From Aliigemmobacter aestuarii (GTDB taxonomy: Bacteria > Pseudomonadota > Alphaproteobacteria > Rhodobacterales > Rhodobacteraceae), in assembly GCF_004799285.1 (NCBI RefSeq), contig NZ_SSND01000002.1:124001-188000 (forward strand): 64,000 nt of DNA, written 5' to 3'. Position 1 is the stretch's first letter; the number at the start of each line of letters is the position of its first letter. Made by a program: the position numbers and the translations under genes. Shown here piece by piece: positions 1-7,292 of the stretch. A model generated the notes under the pieces. The model was given only the letters and a program-made list of their open reading frames with translations. It was not told the origin of the DNA and ran no database searches.

Positions 1-2
1 AC

Positions 3-1016
3 CGGGGGCGCACGCTTGATCTGTTCAACATGGTGATGCGGGGCGATGCGGCGGCGGCGCTGGCGGAACTGGCGGCGCAGTACTCCGACGGGGCCGATCC
101 GATGGCCGTCCTGCGCGATCTGGCCGAGATCACGCACTGGATTTCGGTCATCAAGATCACGCCCGAAGCCGCAGAAGACCCGACCATCCCGCCCGACGAA
201 CGGACCCGCGGGCTGGACATGGGGGGGCGGCTGCCGATGCGGGCGCTGTCGCGCATGTGGCAGATGCTGCTGAAGGCGCTGGAAGAGGTCAGCCTTGCGC
301 CGAACGCGATGATGGCCGCCGAAATGGCGATCATCCGGCTGACCCATGTGGCCGACCTGCCCGACCCCGAGACGCTGATCCGCAAGCTGCAATCGCAGCC
401 CGCGCCGGTGCCGCCATCCGGCGGGGGTGGCGGCGGGGGTGGCGGCATGGTCCATGCCCCGCAAACCCGCCTGCAAGGTCCGACGATGGCCCCGGCGCGC
501 GGCCCCATGCATGGCGCGACGATGCAGGGCGCGGCGATGCATGGCACGGCGGCGGCCGTCGCGCTGGCCGAGGGCGATCTGGCGCGCTTTGCCACCTTCG
601 AAAGCGTGGTCGCCCTGATCCGTGACCGGCGCGACATGATGCTTCTGATGGAGGTGGAAACCTGCGTCCGCCTTGTGCGCTATTCCCCCGGCCGGATCGA
701 ATTCGAACCCACGCCGGACGCGCCCGCCGACCTTGCCGCGCGGCTGTCGGCGCGGCTTCAGGGCTGGACCGGCGCGCGGTGGGGCGTGTCCATCGTGTCG
801 TCCGGTGGCCAGTCCACCATCGCCGAAGACCGGAACCGCGACCGTCTGGCCGCCGAGGCCGAAGCGCTTGGAAATCCGCTGGTTCAGGCCGTCATGGCCG
901 CCTTTCCCGGCGCGACGATTGCCGAGATACGCAGCCCCGAACAGATCGCGCAATCGGCAGCCGCCGAAGCCCTGCCCGAGGTCGAGGACGAATGGGACCC
1001 TTTCGAGGACGGCTGA
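3..1016 (+). CDS. dnaX: DNA polymerase III subunit gamma/tau, C-terminal part (5' end outside window)
   Basis: Clamp-loader subunit that joins the replicative polymerase to the helicase. The open frame runs in from the left edge, so the ATPase domain and start are missing. What is seen is the end of the collar domain (about the first 125 residues, with SLAPNAMMAAEMAIIRL), then a low-complexity linker with a run of nine glycines and a Met/His-rich stretch (MHGATMQGAAMHG), then a DUF3646-type C-terminal domain typical of alphaproteobacterial DnaX, ending in an acidic tail DEWDPFEDG. By family knowledge that tail is a plausible contact for the polymerase alpha subunit. It heads the conserved dnaX-ebfC-recR order. 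No tau/gamma frameshift site is visible in the part present. Confidence 0.95.
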   Translation, partial: RGRTLDLFNMVMRGDAAAALAELAAQYSDGADPMAVLRDLAEITHWISVIKITPEAAEDPTIPPDERTRGLDMGGRLPMRALSRMWQMLLKALEEVSLAPNAMMAAEMAIIRLTHVADLPDPETLIRKLQSQPAPVPPSGGGGGGGGGMVHAPQTRLQGPTMAPARGPMHGATMQGAAMHGTAAAVALAEGDLARFATFESVVALIRDRRDMMLLMEVETCVRLVRYSPGRIEFEPTPDAPADLAARLSARLQGWTGARWGVSIVSSGGQSTIAEDRNRDRLAAEAEALGNPLVQAVMAAFPGATIAEIRSPEQIAQSAAAEALPEVEDEWDPFEDG

Positions 1017-1390
1017 TCGCCGCAGGTGCGGGCCTGGCCGCCCCGCGGGCCGCCTTGGCCGAGGTCTGCGACAAGATCCGCCCCGCATGGGATGCGGCGG
1101 CAGGGCCGATCGGCTGGTGGGGGGAATTCGCCCATGTCTTCGGCTCCATCCCGGTGATGGCGTTGCTGACGGTGTTTCTTGTGTCGATGTGGCGCGGCTG
1201 GCGATGGGTGCTGGCCCCCGTGTCCTTCGCGGCGATGGCGCTGGCGGTTCTGCTCTACATCGGCTCGGGCGCCGAAACCCGGGCGCAGGCCGTGGCCGAG
1301 GGCTGCGTCGGCAATGTCTATCCCGCCGCCGCGGCGCTGGCGCTGGTGTCGGTGCTGGCCTTCGTGCGGTTCTGGCAGAAGCTGGGCTGA
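992..1390 (+). CDS. small membrane protein of unknown function
   Basis: 132 residues. The ATG lies inside the end of dnaX (25-base overlap, different frame), so translation is probably coupled. The protein has an N-terminal hydrophobic stretch (about 7-23) resembling a signal anchor, then three likely membrane segments (about 49-67, 71-91 and 108-127), with a small loop carrying a cysteine near residue 105. I do not recognise a family. The position between dnaX and ebfC suggests co-transcription, but gives no function. That it is real is supported by its membrane-like composition and coupled start rather than by homology. Confidence 0.6.
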   Translation: MGPFRGRLIAAGAGLAAPRAALAEVCDKIRPAWDAAAGPIGWWGEFAHVFGSIPVMALLTVFLVSMWRGWRWVLAPVSFAAMALAVLLYIGSGAETRAQAVAEGCVGNVYPAAAALALVSVLAFVRFWQKLG

Positions 1391-1472
1391 AGGCACAGAT
1401 CGGCGCCCGTCGCCCTTGTGAAGCCGGGCAGGTGCCCGTATCTCTGGACGGAACTGCAACGGAGTGAACGCG

Positions 1473-1817
1473 ATGCTGAAGGGCTTGGGTGGCTTGGGCG
1501 ACATGGCCAAGATGATGAAGGCCGCGCAGGAGATGCAGGCCAAGATGGCCGAGATGCAGGAGGCGCTGGCGCGGATCGAGGTGACGGGCGAGGCAGGCGC
1601 CGGGCTGGTCAAGGCGCGCGTCTCGGCCAAGGGCGATCTGCTGGGCCTTGATATCGACCCGTCGATCTTTGTCCCCTCCGAAAAGGAAGTGGTCGAGGAT
1701 CTGATCCTCGCTGCCATCAAGGACGCCCAGGGCCGCGCCGCAGACCGCAGCCAGCAGGAGATGGCCAAGCTGACCGAGGGCCTGCCCCTGCCGCCCGGCA
1801 TGAAGTTCCCGTTCTGA
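1473..1817 (+). CDS. ebfC: YbaB/EbfC family nucleoid-associated protein
   Basis: 114 residues, the usual size of this small DNA-binding family. The N-terminus ([20 protein letters not shown]) and the central region [21 protein letters not shown] match the family, which forms dimers that bind and bend DNA. I chose the ATG at 1473 because GGAG lies about 8 bases upstream and homologues start with MLKGL; an in-frame GTG at 1464 would add three residues. It stops 4 bases before recR, the classic dnaX-ybaB-recR arrangement seen across bacteria. Confidence 0.93.
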   Translation: MLKGLGGLGDMAKMMKAAQEMQAKMAEMQEALARIEVTGEAGAGLVKARVSAKGDLLGLDIDPSIFVPSEKEVVEDLILAAIKDAQGRAADRSQQEMAKLTEGLPLPPGMKFPF

Positions 1818-1821
1818 GATC

Positions 1822-2421
1822 ATGGCCGACGCCGCGCGCGATATCGAGGACCTGATCGAACTGATGTCCCGCCTGCCGGGGCTTGGGCCGCGCTCTGCCC
1901 GCCGCGCGGTTCTGTCGCTGCTGAAAAAGCGCGGCCCCCTGATGGCGCCCCTGGCGCAGGCAATGGCCCATGTGGCGCTGACCGCGCGCGATTGCGCGAC
2001 CTGCGGCAACATCGGGACCGAGGATACCTGCCCGATCTGCGCCGACCCCGCCCGCGCCACCGGCGAGATCTGCGTGGTCGAGGATGTGGCCGATCTCTGG
2101 GCGATGGAACGCACCGCCATGTTCAAGGGCCGCTATCACGTCCTGGGCGGCACGCTGTCGGCGCTGGATGCCGTGGGGCCCGATGAACTGCGCATCCCGC
2201 AACTGGTGCGGCGGGTCGCGGCCGAAGGCGTGCGCGAGGTGATCCTGGCGCTGAACGCCACGGTCGACGGCCAGACCACGGCCCATTACATCGCCGACGC
2301 GCTTGGCGGCACCGGGGCAAAGGTCACGACGCTGGCACAGGGCGTGCCAATCGGCGGCGAACTGGACTATCTGGATGACGGCACCATCGGCGCGGCCCTG
2401 CGCGCCCGCCGCAGCGTTTGA
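1822..2421 (+). CDS. recR: recombination mediator protein RecR
   Basis: 199 residues, full length. RecR works with RecF/RecO to load RecA at gaps. The N-terminal helix-hairpin-helix ([13 protein letters not shown]), a zinc finger with C58, C61, C70 and C73, and a Toprim domain beginning at [15 protein letters not shown] are all visible, as is the C-terminal [15 protein letters not shown] motif. It follows ebfC by 4 bases and is probably translated from the same message. Confidence 0.96.
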   Translation: MADAARDIEDLIELMSRLPGLGPRSARRAVLSLLKKRGPLMAPLAQAMAHVALTARDCATCGNIGTEDTCPICADPARATGEICVVEDVADLWAMERTAMFKGRYHVLGGTLSALDAVGPDELRIPQLVRRVAAEGVREVILALNATVDGQTTAHYIADALGGTGAKVTTLAQGVPIGGELDYLDDGTIGAALRARRSV

Positions 2422-2435
2422 GGAGAAAGCGGGAC

Positions 2436-3371
2436 ATGCAGGCGCAGGACCTTGCCACAGCCCTTGCCACGGCCCTTGTCGGCAAGACTGACCTTTACGC
2501 CGCGATCCGGCAGGCCCTTTCGGGCCGGGGGATCACCCCTGAATTGGCCCCCGCCGTTCTCGCATCGGCGATGGATCATCTGGCCGGGGGCGATGCCGCG
2601 GCGCGGGAAACGGCCGAAAGGCTGCGTTCGGCGGACCAGGGACTTCTGGCCGCGATCGCGCGGGCGGGTGCGGGCGGGGCGGCAATCTCGCAGGCCCCTG
2701 CCCTGCGGGCGGCCCTCGCGAACGCCGAGGTGGCGCCGCTTTTCCGGCCCGACATCGCGGGCGCGCGGCACATGGCCCTGCTGACACGGGGCGAGATGCC
2801 CGACATGCCCGCCTATTCGGACCGCGCCTTCGACGTTTGGTTCACCGCGCAAGGGGTGGATTATGGCCTTGGCCCCTATGGCGAAAAGCGCACCGTCTAC
2901 ACCGCAGCGCAATTCGCCGATGCCGCCAGCCCGGAACGCCGCATGGTCCATCTGGGGATCGATGTCTTTGCGCCTGCCGGAACGGCGCTTTACGCGCCCC
3001 TGCCCGGCACCGTGGAACATGTGACCTACAACGCTGACCCGCTGGATTACGGCCATACGCTGATCCTGCGGCATGACCTCGGCGGGATCACTTTCCACAC
3101 GCTTTATGGCCATCTTGCCGGAACCTTGCCTGGCCTCTGCCGGGTCGGACAGCAGGTCGCCGCGGGCCAACATATCGCCGATCTGGGCGACTGGCACGAA
3201 AACGGGGGCTGGGCCGCGCATGTGCATTTCCAGATCATGTCGGACATGCTGGACCAGACCGGGGGCAACTTCTTTGGCGTGGGCCACGAAAGCCTGTGGG
3301 ATGTCTGGTCGGACATCTGCCCCGACCCGAACCTGATCCTGCGCCTGCCGCCCTCGGCCTTCACGCGCTGA
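2436..3371 (+). CDS. M23-family peptidoglycan DD-metallopeptidase
   Basis: 311 residues. The C-terminal half is an M23 (LytM-type) zinc peptidase domain: HLGID with H172 and D176 as first ligands, then YGHL, and the H262-V-H264 pair, as expected for a functional endopeptidase cleaving peptidoglycan cross-links. The N-terminal 100 or so residues are helical and alanine-rich and not recognised. No convincing signal peptide is visible, which is odd for a wall hydrolase; similar domains occur in larger fused proteins, so a cytoplasmic or different role is possible. AGGAG at 2421 supports the ATG at 2436; a TTG at 2418 overlapping recR is the alternative. Confidence 0.8.
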   Translation: MQAQDLATALATALVGKTDLYAAIRQALSGRGITPELAPAVLASAMDHLAGGDAAARETAERLRSADQGLLAAIARAGAGGAAISQAPALRAALANAEVAPLFRPDIAGARHMALLTRGEMPDMPAYSDRAFDVWFTAQGVDYGLGPYGEKRTVYTAAQFADAASPERRMVHLGIDVFAPAGTALYAPLPGTVEHVTYNADPLDYGHTLILRHDLGGITFHTLYGHLAGTLPGLCRVGQQVAAGQHIADLGDWHENGGWAAHVHFQIMSDMLDQTGGNFFGVGHESLWDVWSDICPDPNLILRLPPSAFTR

Positions 3372-3451
3372 GGGTTTCACCTTTCCCACAGCACCCGCCG
3401 GAGGCGCCTGAGCCTGCGCCGCAACGGCGGCGCGGGCGAGGCAGAAGGAAT

Positions 3452-3473
3452 GCGCGGCCCGGCCGGGCCGCGC
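3452..3473. terminator. GC-only 22-base perfect palindrome between convergent genes
   Basis: The 11-base arm GCGCGGCCCGG is followed directly by its reverse complement. It lies between the convergent M23 peptidase and the dehydrogenase-like gene, downstream of a second imperfect stem built on CGCCG...CGGCG (about 3418-3432). There is no T-tract, so it is only a candidate bidirectional terminator or transcript-end stabiliser. Confidence 0.4.
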
Positions 3474-3497
3474 GCGATGGGATCACCCTGACCGGCC

Positions 3498-4577
3498 TCA
3501 GCCGCGGCGGCCCTTGTGGCCCAGATCGTAGTAGCTGCCGGTGCGGGTCGCCAGATAGGGCTTCAGCGGGATCGATTCCTGCTTCAGGAACCCGGTCTTC
3601 GGCAAGGCGCCGTCACGCACCATCTCGATCACCGCCACCACCGAGGCAGAAGTGGTCCAGGCGATCGCCGTCCGGTGCTTGCCCGCGATTTCCAGCGGGT
3701 AATAGGCGCGGACGAATTCCCGGCGGCGCAACTGGCCGTCCTTCCAGCCCTCGGCGGCGGCATGGACATAGACCACATCCTCATCCACCGGGGGTTTCGC
3801 ATGGGTCAGGATGCGCCCTGCCTCGGCGCGGTTCTCGCGCATCAGAAGTTCGTGGAAGAAGAAGTTCATCAGCTTGACATGGCCGGGATAGCGCATCGTC
3901 TTGTAATCCAGGTTCTCGACCCGGTCGGCATAGGTTTCGCACATCGTCCCCAACCCGCCCGACGTGGTGAAGGCCTCAAGCTGCATGCCGTCGATGTAGA
4001 TCGTTTCCAGCCATTCCATCGCCGACACGGTCTTCAGCACGCCTTCCTCGATCACCTCGCAGTCGTTGAGATATTCGTTGACCACACCCTCGGGCGACCA
4101 GTTGAAGGCATAGCCCAGAAGGCCCGTGGGGTTCTGCGGCAACGCGCCCACGCGCAGCTTGATCGACCGGACGCGGTCGAACTGGTCGGCCAGATGCGCG
4201 CCCACGATGCCGATGAAGCCGGGCGCCAACCCGCATTGCGGGGCCATCAGGCCCTTGGCCGTCTTCGCCAGTTCGCGGATGTGCCTGGTCGTCGGCACGT
4301 CCTCGGTCAGGTCGAAATAGTGGATGCCCAACCCGTGCGCCACGGTCGAGACGCCGATGTTCAGGTGATAAGGCAGGCAGGACAGCACCGCCTCCTGCCC
4401 GTCAAGCGCGGCCTTCAGCGCGGCGGCGTCGGTCAGGTCGACCTTCCGCGTGGGAAAGCCCGCCGCGACGTCGCGCGCATCGATCCCGGTGACATCGAAC
4501 CCCGATCCTGCCAGCAATTCGGCCGCCAGATGGCCGACCTTGCCCAACCCAAGAACCGCAACCTTCGAAAAGCTCAT
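3498..4577 (-). CDS. saccharopine dehydrogenase-like / lysine 6-dehydrogenase-like protein
   Basis: 359 residues. The N-terminal Rossmann fold (VAVLGLGKVGHLAAELL) and the conserved APGFIGIVGAHLAD, ALPQNPTGLLGYAFNWSPEG and TSGGLGTMCETY segments place it in the saccharopine dehydrogenase / lysine 6-dehydrogenase superfamily. Either activity yields 2-aminoadipate semialdehyde, the substrate of the ALDH7-type enzyme just upstream in the same orientation, so a role in lysine catabolism is likely (inference). The lysine-ketoglutarate reductase part of bifunctional enzymes is not present here, which slightly favours direct lysine dehydrogenation. The start at 4577 has AGGAA upstream. A strong hairpin separates it from the ALDH gene. 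Confidence 0.75.
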   Translation of the reverse strand: MSFSKVAVLGLGKVGHLAAELLAGSGFDVTGIDARDVAAGFPTRKVDLTDAAALKAALDGQEAVLSCLPYHLNIGVSTVAHGLGIHYFDLTEDVPTTRHIRELAKTAKGLMAPQCGLAPGFIGIVGAHLADQFDRVRSIKLRVGALPQNPTGLLGYAFNWSPEGVVNEYLNDCEVIEEGVLKTVSAMEWLETIYIDGMQLEAFTTSGGLGTMCETYADRVENLDYKTMRYPGHVKLMNFFFHELLMRENRAEAGRILTHAKPPVDEDVVYVHAAAEGWKDGQLRRREFVRAYYPLEIAGKHRTAIAWTTSASVVAVIEMVRDGALPKTGFLKQESIPLKPYLATRTGSYYDLGHKGRRG

Positions 4578-4691
4578 CGCCTGTTTCCTTCTGTCCATCC
4601 TGCGCCGCGCGCTTCGGGCCAGAGTCGCCGATGTTCCAGACGATTTCGCGCGTCAATTCCGCCGAAATGCAGCGCGGTTTCGGCAAAGTGA

Positions 4692-4722
4692 CGCCCCGGC
4701 CGTCATTTCGACGGCCGGGGCG
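4692..4722 (-). terminator. 13-bp perfect hairpin between ALDH and dehydrogenase-like genes
   Basis: Arm CGCCCCGGCCGTC, a 5-base loop ATTTC, then the exact complement. It lies in the 181-base gap, downstream of the ALDH gene in the minus-strand message. Only a weak T-rich stretch follows, so it could be a partial terminator or a stability element that lowers expression of the distal gene. Confidence 0.5.
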
Positions 4723-4758
4723 CGCAGGTCGGGCCAAGCCCTTGATTCAGAAACCGAT

Positions 4759-6258
4759 TCAGAAGTCGAACTTGACGCCCTGGGCCAGCGGCAACTGGGC
4801 GGAATAGTTGATCGTGTTGGTCTGGCGGCGCATGTAGCCCTTCCAGGCGTCCGACCCGCTTTCGCGGCCGCCGCCGGTTTCCTTCTCGCCACCGAAGGCA
4901 CCGCCGATTTCCGCGCCCGATGGCCCGATGTTCACGTTGGCGATACCGCAATCCGACCCTGCGGCCGACAGGAACGCCTCGGCCTCGCGCATGTTCAGCG
5001 TGAAGATGCAGGACGACAGGCCCTGCGGCACGTCGTTCTGCATGGCGATGGCCTCGTCCAGCGCGTCATAGCCCATGACGTAAAGGATGGGCGCAAAGGT
5101 TTCCTCTTTCACCACGGCCGTTTGCGCGGGCATTTCCACCAGCGCGGGTTCCACATAGGCCCCGCCCTGCGGCACGCCCTCGGCCACCACACGGCCGCCA
5201 TGCACGGTGCCGCCTTCGGCCTTGGCGCGTTCCAGCGCCGAAAGCATCCGGTCGCGGCTGGCGTGATCGACCAGCGGGCCGATCAGCGTGGTGGCGCGGC
5301 GCGGATCGCCGATGGGCAGGCTGGCATAGGCCTTGGCCAGGCGCGCCACCAGGTCCTCGCGGATCGAGTTGTGGGCGATCAGGCGGCGCAGCGATGTGCA
5401 GCGCTGCCCCGCGGTGCCGACGGCAGAAAAGACGATGGCGCGCACCGCCATGTCGAGATCGGCCGAAGGCGCCACGATCATCGCGTTGTTGCCGCCCAGT
5501 TCCAGGATCGGGCGACCCCAGCGGGCGGCGACCTTCGGGCCGACGATCCCGCCCATCCGCGTGGAACCGGTGGCCGAAACGATCGGCACGTCGCGGCTTT
5601 CCACCAGCGCTTCGCCGATTGCCGGGCCGCCGATCACCAGCTGGCACAGCCCCTCGGGCGCGTCGCCGAACCGCGCGATCGCACGTTCCATGATCTTCAT
5701 CGAGGCCATGGCCGTCAGCGGCGTCTTTTCCGACGGCTTCCAGATCACCGGATCGCCGCACACCAGCGCCAGCGCCGCATTCCACGACCAAACTGCCACG
5801 GGGAAGTTGAAGGCGGAAATCACCGCGCAGGGCCCCATCGGATGCCAGGTTTCCATCATCCGGTGGCCGGGACGTTCCGAGGCGATGGTCAGGCCATAGA
5901 TCTGCCGCGACAGGCCCACGGCAAAGTCGCAGATGTCGATCATCTCCTGCACTTCACCCAGGCCTTCCGAGGTGATCTTGCCTGCCTCCAACGTGACCAG
6001 GGCGCCGAGCGCTTCCTTGCTGGCGCGCAGTTCCTCGCCGAAAAGCCGGACAAGCTCGCCACGCCGCGGGGCGGGAGCGGTGCGCCAGGCCTTGAAGGCC
6101 GATTGCGCGCGGGCGATCACCGCCGGCATCGCCGAGGGATCGGTTTCCGCGACATGCGCGATCTCGGCCCCGTCGATCGGCGAACGGACGGCCAGGCTGC
6201 CGCCGGTCAGTTCGGCCTTCGTCAGGCCGAGGGCCGCGAAGATTTCGTCGTTGGTCAT
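4759..6258 (-). CDS. amaB: ALDH7-family aldehyde dehydrogenase, likely L-aminoadipate-semialdehyde dehydrogenase
   Basis: 499 residues, full length for the family. The sequence has the ALDH7 (antiquitin/AmaB) pattern: HPMGPCAVISAFNFPVAVWS for the cofactor fold, ELGGNNAMIV with the general-base Glu, and GTAGQRCTSLRRL with the nucleophile C287. This family oxidises 2-aminoadipate semialdehyde (in equilibrium with piperideine-6-carboxylate) to 2-aminoadipate in lysine breakdown. The start ATG overlaps the stop of the upstream acyltransferase-like gene (ATGA), so the two are translationally coupled. Context with glutaryl-CoA dehydrogenase and the dehydrogenase-like gene supports the lysine assignment; the symbol is by family, not proven. 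Confidence 0.85.
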   Translation of the reverse strand: MTNDEIFAALGLTKAELTGGSLAVRSPIDGAEIAHVAETDPSAMPAVIARAQSAFKAWRTAPAPRRGELVRLFGEELRASKEALGALVTLEAGKITSEGLGEVQEMIDICDFAVGLSRQIYGLTIASERPGHRMMETWHPMGPCAVISAFNFPVAVWSWNAALALVCGDPVIWKPSEKTPLTAMASMKIMERAIARFGDAPEGLCQLVIGGPAIGEALVESRDVPIVSATGSTRMGGIVGPKVAARWGRPILELGGNNAMIVAPSADLDMAVRAIVFSAVGTAGQRCTSLRRLIAHNSIREDLVARLAKAYASLPIGDPRRATTLIGPLVDHASRDRMLSALERAKAEGGTVHGGRVVAEGVPQGGAYVEPALVEMPAQTAVVKEETFAPILYVMGYDALDEAIAMQNDVPQGLSSCIFTLNMREAEAFLSAAGSDCGIANVNIGPSGAEIGGAFGGEKETGGGRESGSDAWKGYMRRQTNTINYSAQLPLAQGVKFDF

Positions 6259-7292
6259 GTCTTGTCTCCCTTGGTGACCGTGGCGCGCTGATCCTCCATG
6301 CCCATGGAGACCAGCATCGGCGCCGTCTTCTGTTGTGTCTGGAAATCCGCCTTCGATCCCATGCCGTGCCAGCCGGACAGGATCAGCGATTGCGCGACCG
6401 CCCCGCCCAGCGTGGTGCCGGGCCCGGTCACGATGAAAAGATCGGGCGCGAATTCGCGCGCGGCGGTGCGGATCGCGGCGGTGAAATCGTAGGGTTCCAC
6501 CACCTGATGGCCCAGCGTGTAATCCCAAAGCACCGACGGATCGCAGCCGCCCGGCCACCAGACATGGCCGCGCCCGTCGATCATCGGGTGATGCGGCTGC
6601 CGGAACAGGGTTTTGGGCAGGGCCGCGCGCCCCTCGGCCGCGACGGGCGCCTGAAGCGGGGTGTGAAAGGCGGCATGGTTGGCCAGCCGCATCGGAAACC
6701 GGCCCTGGACAGGGGGAACCGCCGCCTCGAACGCGGCGATCCCGGCCTCGTTGCCGCCCAGCACCAGCATCCCGCCCAGGTCGATCGACAGCGCCAGGTC
6801 ATGCCCGGGCCGCGCGGCAATCTGCGCCACCATCGCCATCAGGTCGGACTTGCGCGCGGGGTTCGCAACCCAGTCATCGTCCACGAAAGGATAGATGACC
6901 TGACCGCCGATCAGGGATTTCTGCATCAGGGTGCCCATGGTGTTGACCACCTCGAACCCCGCCTCGGCGGTCAGTGCACCGCCGCAAGCCAGCGCCGAAT
7001 ACCAGCCCATGGAATTGCCCGTGACGGCCACCACCCGCACGCCCTCCAGCGCGCGGAAATCGGCCAGCGTGCTGGCATAGATCAGGGCGCTGGCATTGTC
7101 GCCGCGCGTGTGACGGGCGACCGAATAGGCTGCCGCCCCGTCCAGATCGGTCAGGCTGTCCTGCCCCGCCTGCCGGCGCCGTTCGTCGAAATCGGCCAGC
7201 AGCGCGCGGTCGCGGAAATGGCGTTTCAGATAGCCCAGCTCGGTCTTGGTATAGGTGCCCCGACCGGGGCAGATGACAACAGCGGTCTTCAT
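6255..7292 (-). CDS. FabD-like acyltransferase (malonyl-transferase fold)
   Basis: 345 residues. The serine nucleophile motif GNSMGWYSAL (S94) and the AFHTPLQ motif (H210) correspond to the GxSxG and AFHSPLM motifs of FabD and polyketide acyltransferase domains; a conserved oxyanion-type start VICPGRG is present. These enzymes normally move malonyl from CoA to acyl carrier protein, but no fatty-acid genes or ACP are nearby. It overlaps both neighbours by 4 bases: the E1 gene stops inside its start, and its stop lies in the ALDH start. Tight coupling to a thiamine-dependent E1 suggests it handles an acyl group made by that E1, for instance glutaryl; this is inference. The true housekeeping fabD is probably elsewhere. 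Confidence 0.75.
   Translation of the reverse strand: MKTAVVICPGRGTYTKTELGYLKRHFRDRALLADFDERRRQAGQDSLTDLDGAAAYSVARHTRGDNASALIYASTLADFRALEGVRVVAVTGNSMGWYSALACGGALTAEAGFEVVNTMGTLMQKSLIGGQVIYPFVDDDWVANPARKSDLMAMVAQIAARPGHDLALSIDLGGMLVLGGNEAGIAAFEAAVPPVQGRFPMRLANHAAFHTPLQAPVAAEGRAALPKTLFRQPHHPMIDGRGHVWWPGGCDPSVLWDYTLGHQVVEPYDFTAAIRTAAREFAPDLFIVTGPGTTLGGAVAQSLILSGWHGMGSKADFQTQQKTAPMLVSMGMEDQRATVTKGDKT

Noticed and set aside
4450-6291. 613-residue open frame on the plus strand, antisense to the ALDH7 gene
   Set aside because: It mirrors the codon pattern of the ALDH gene; the product is Arg/His/Gly-rich with no domain, while the minus strand encodes a full enzyme.
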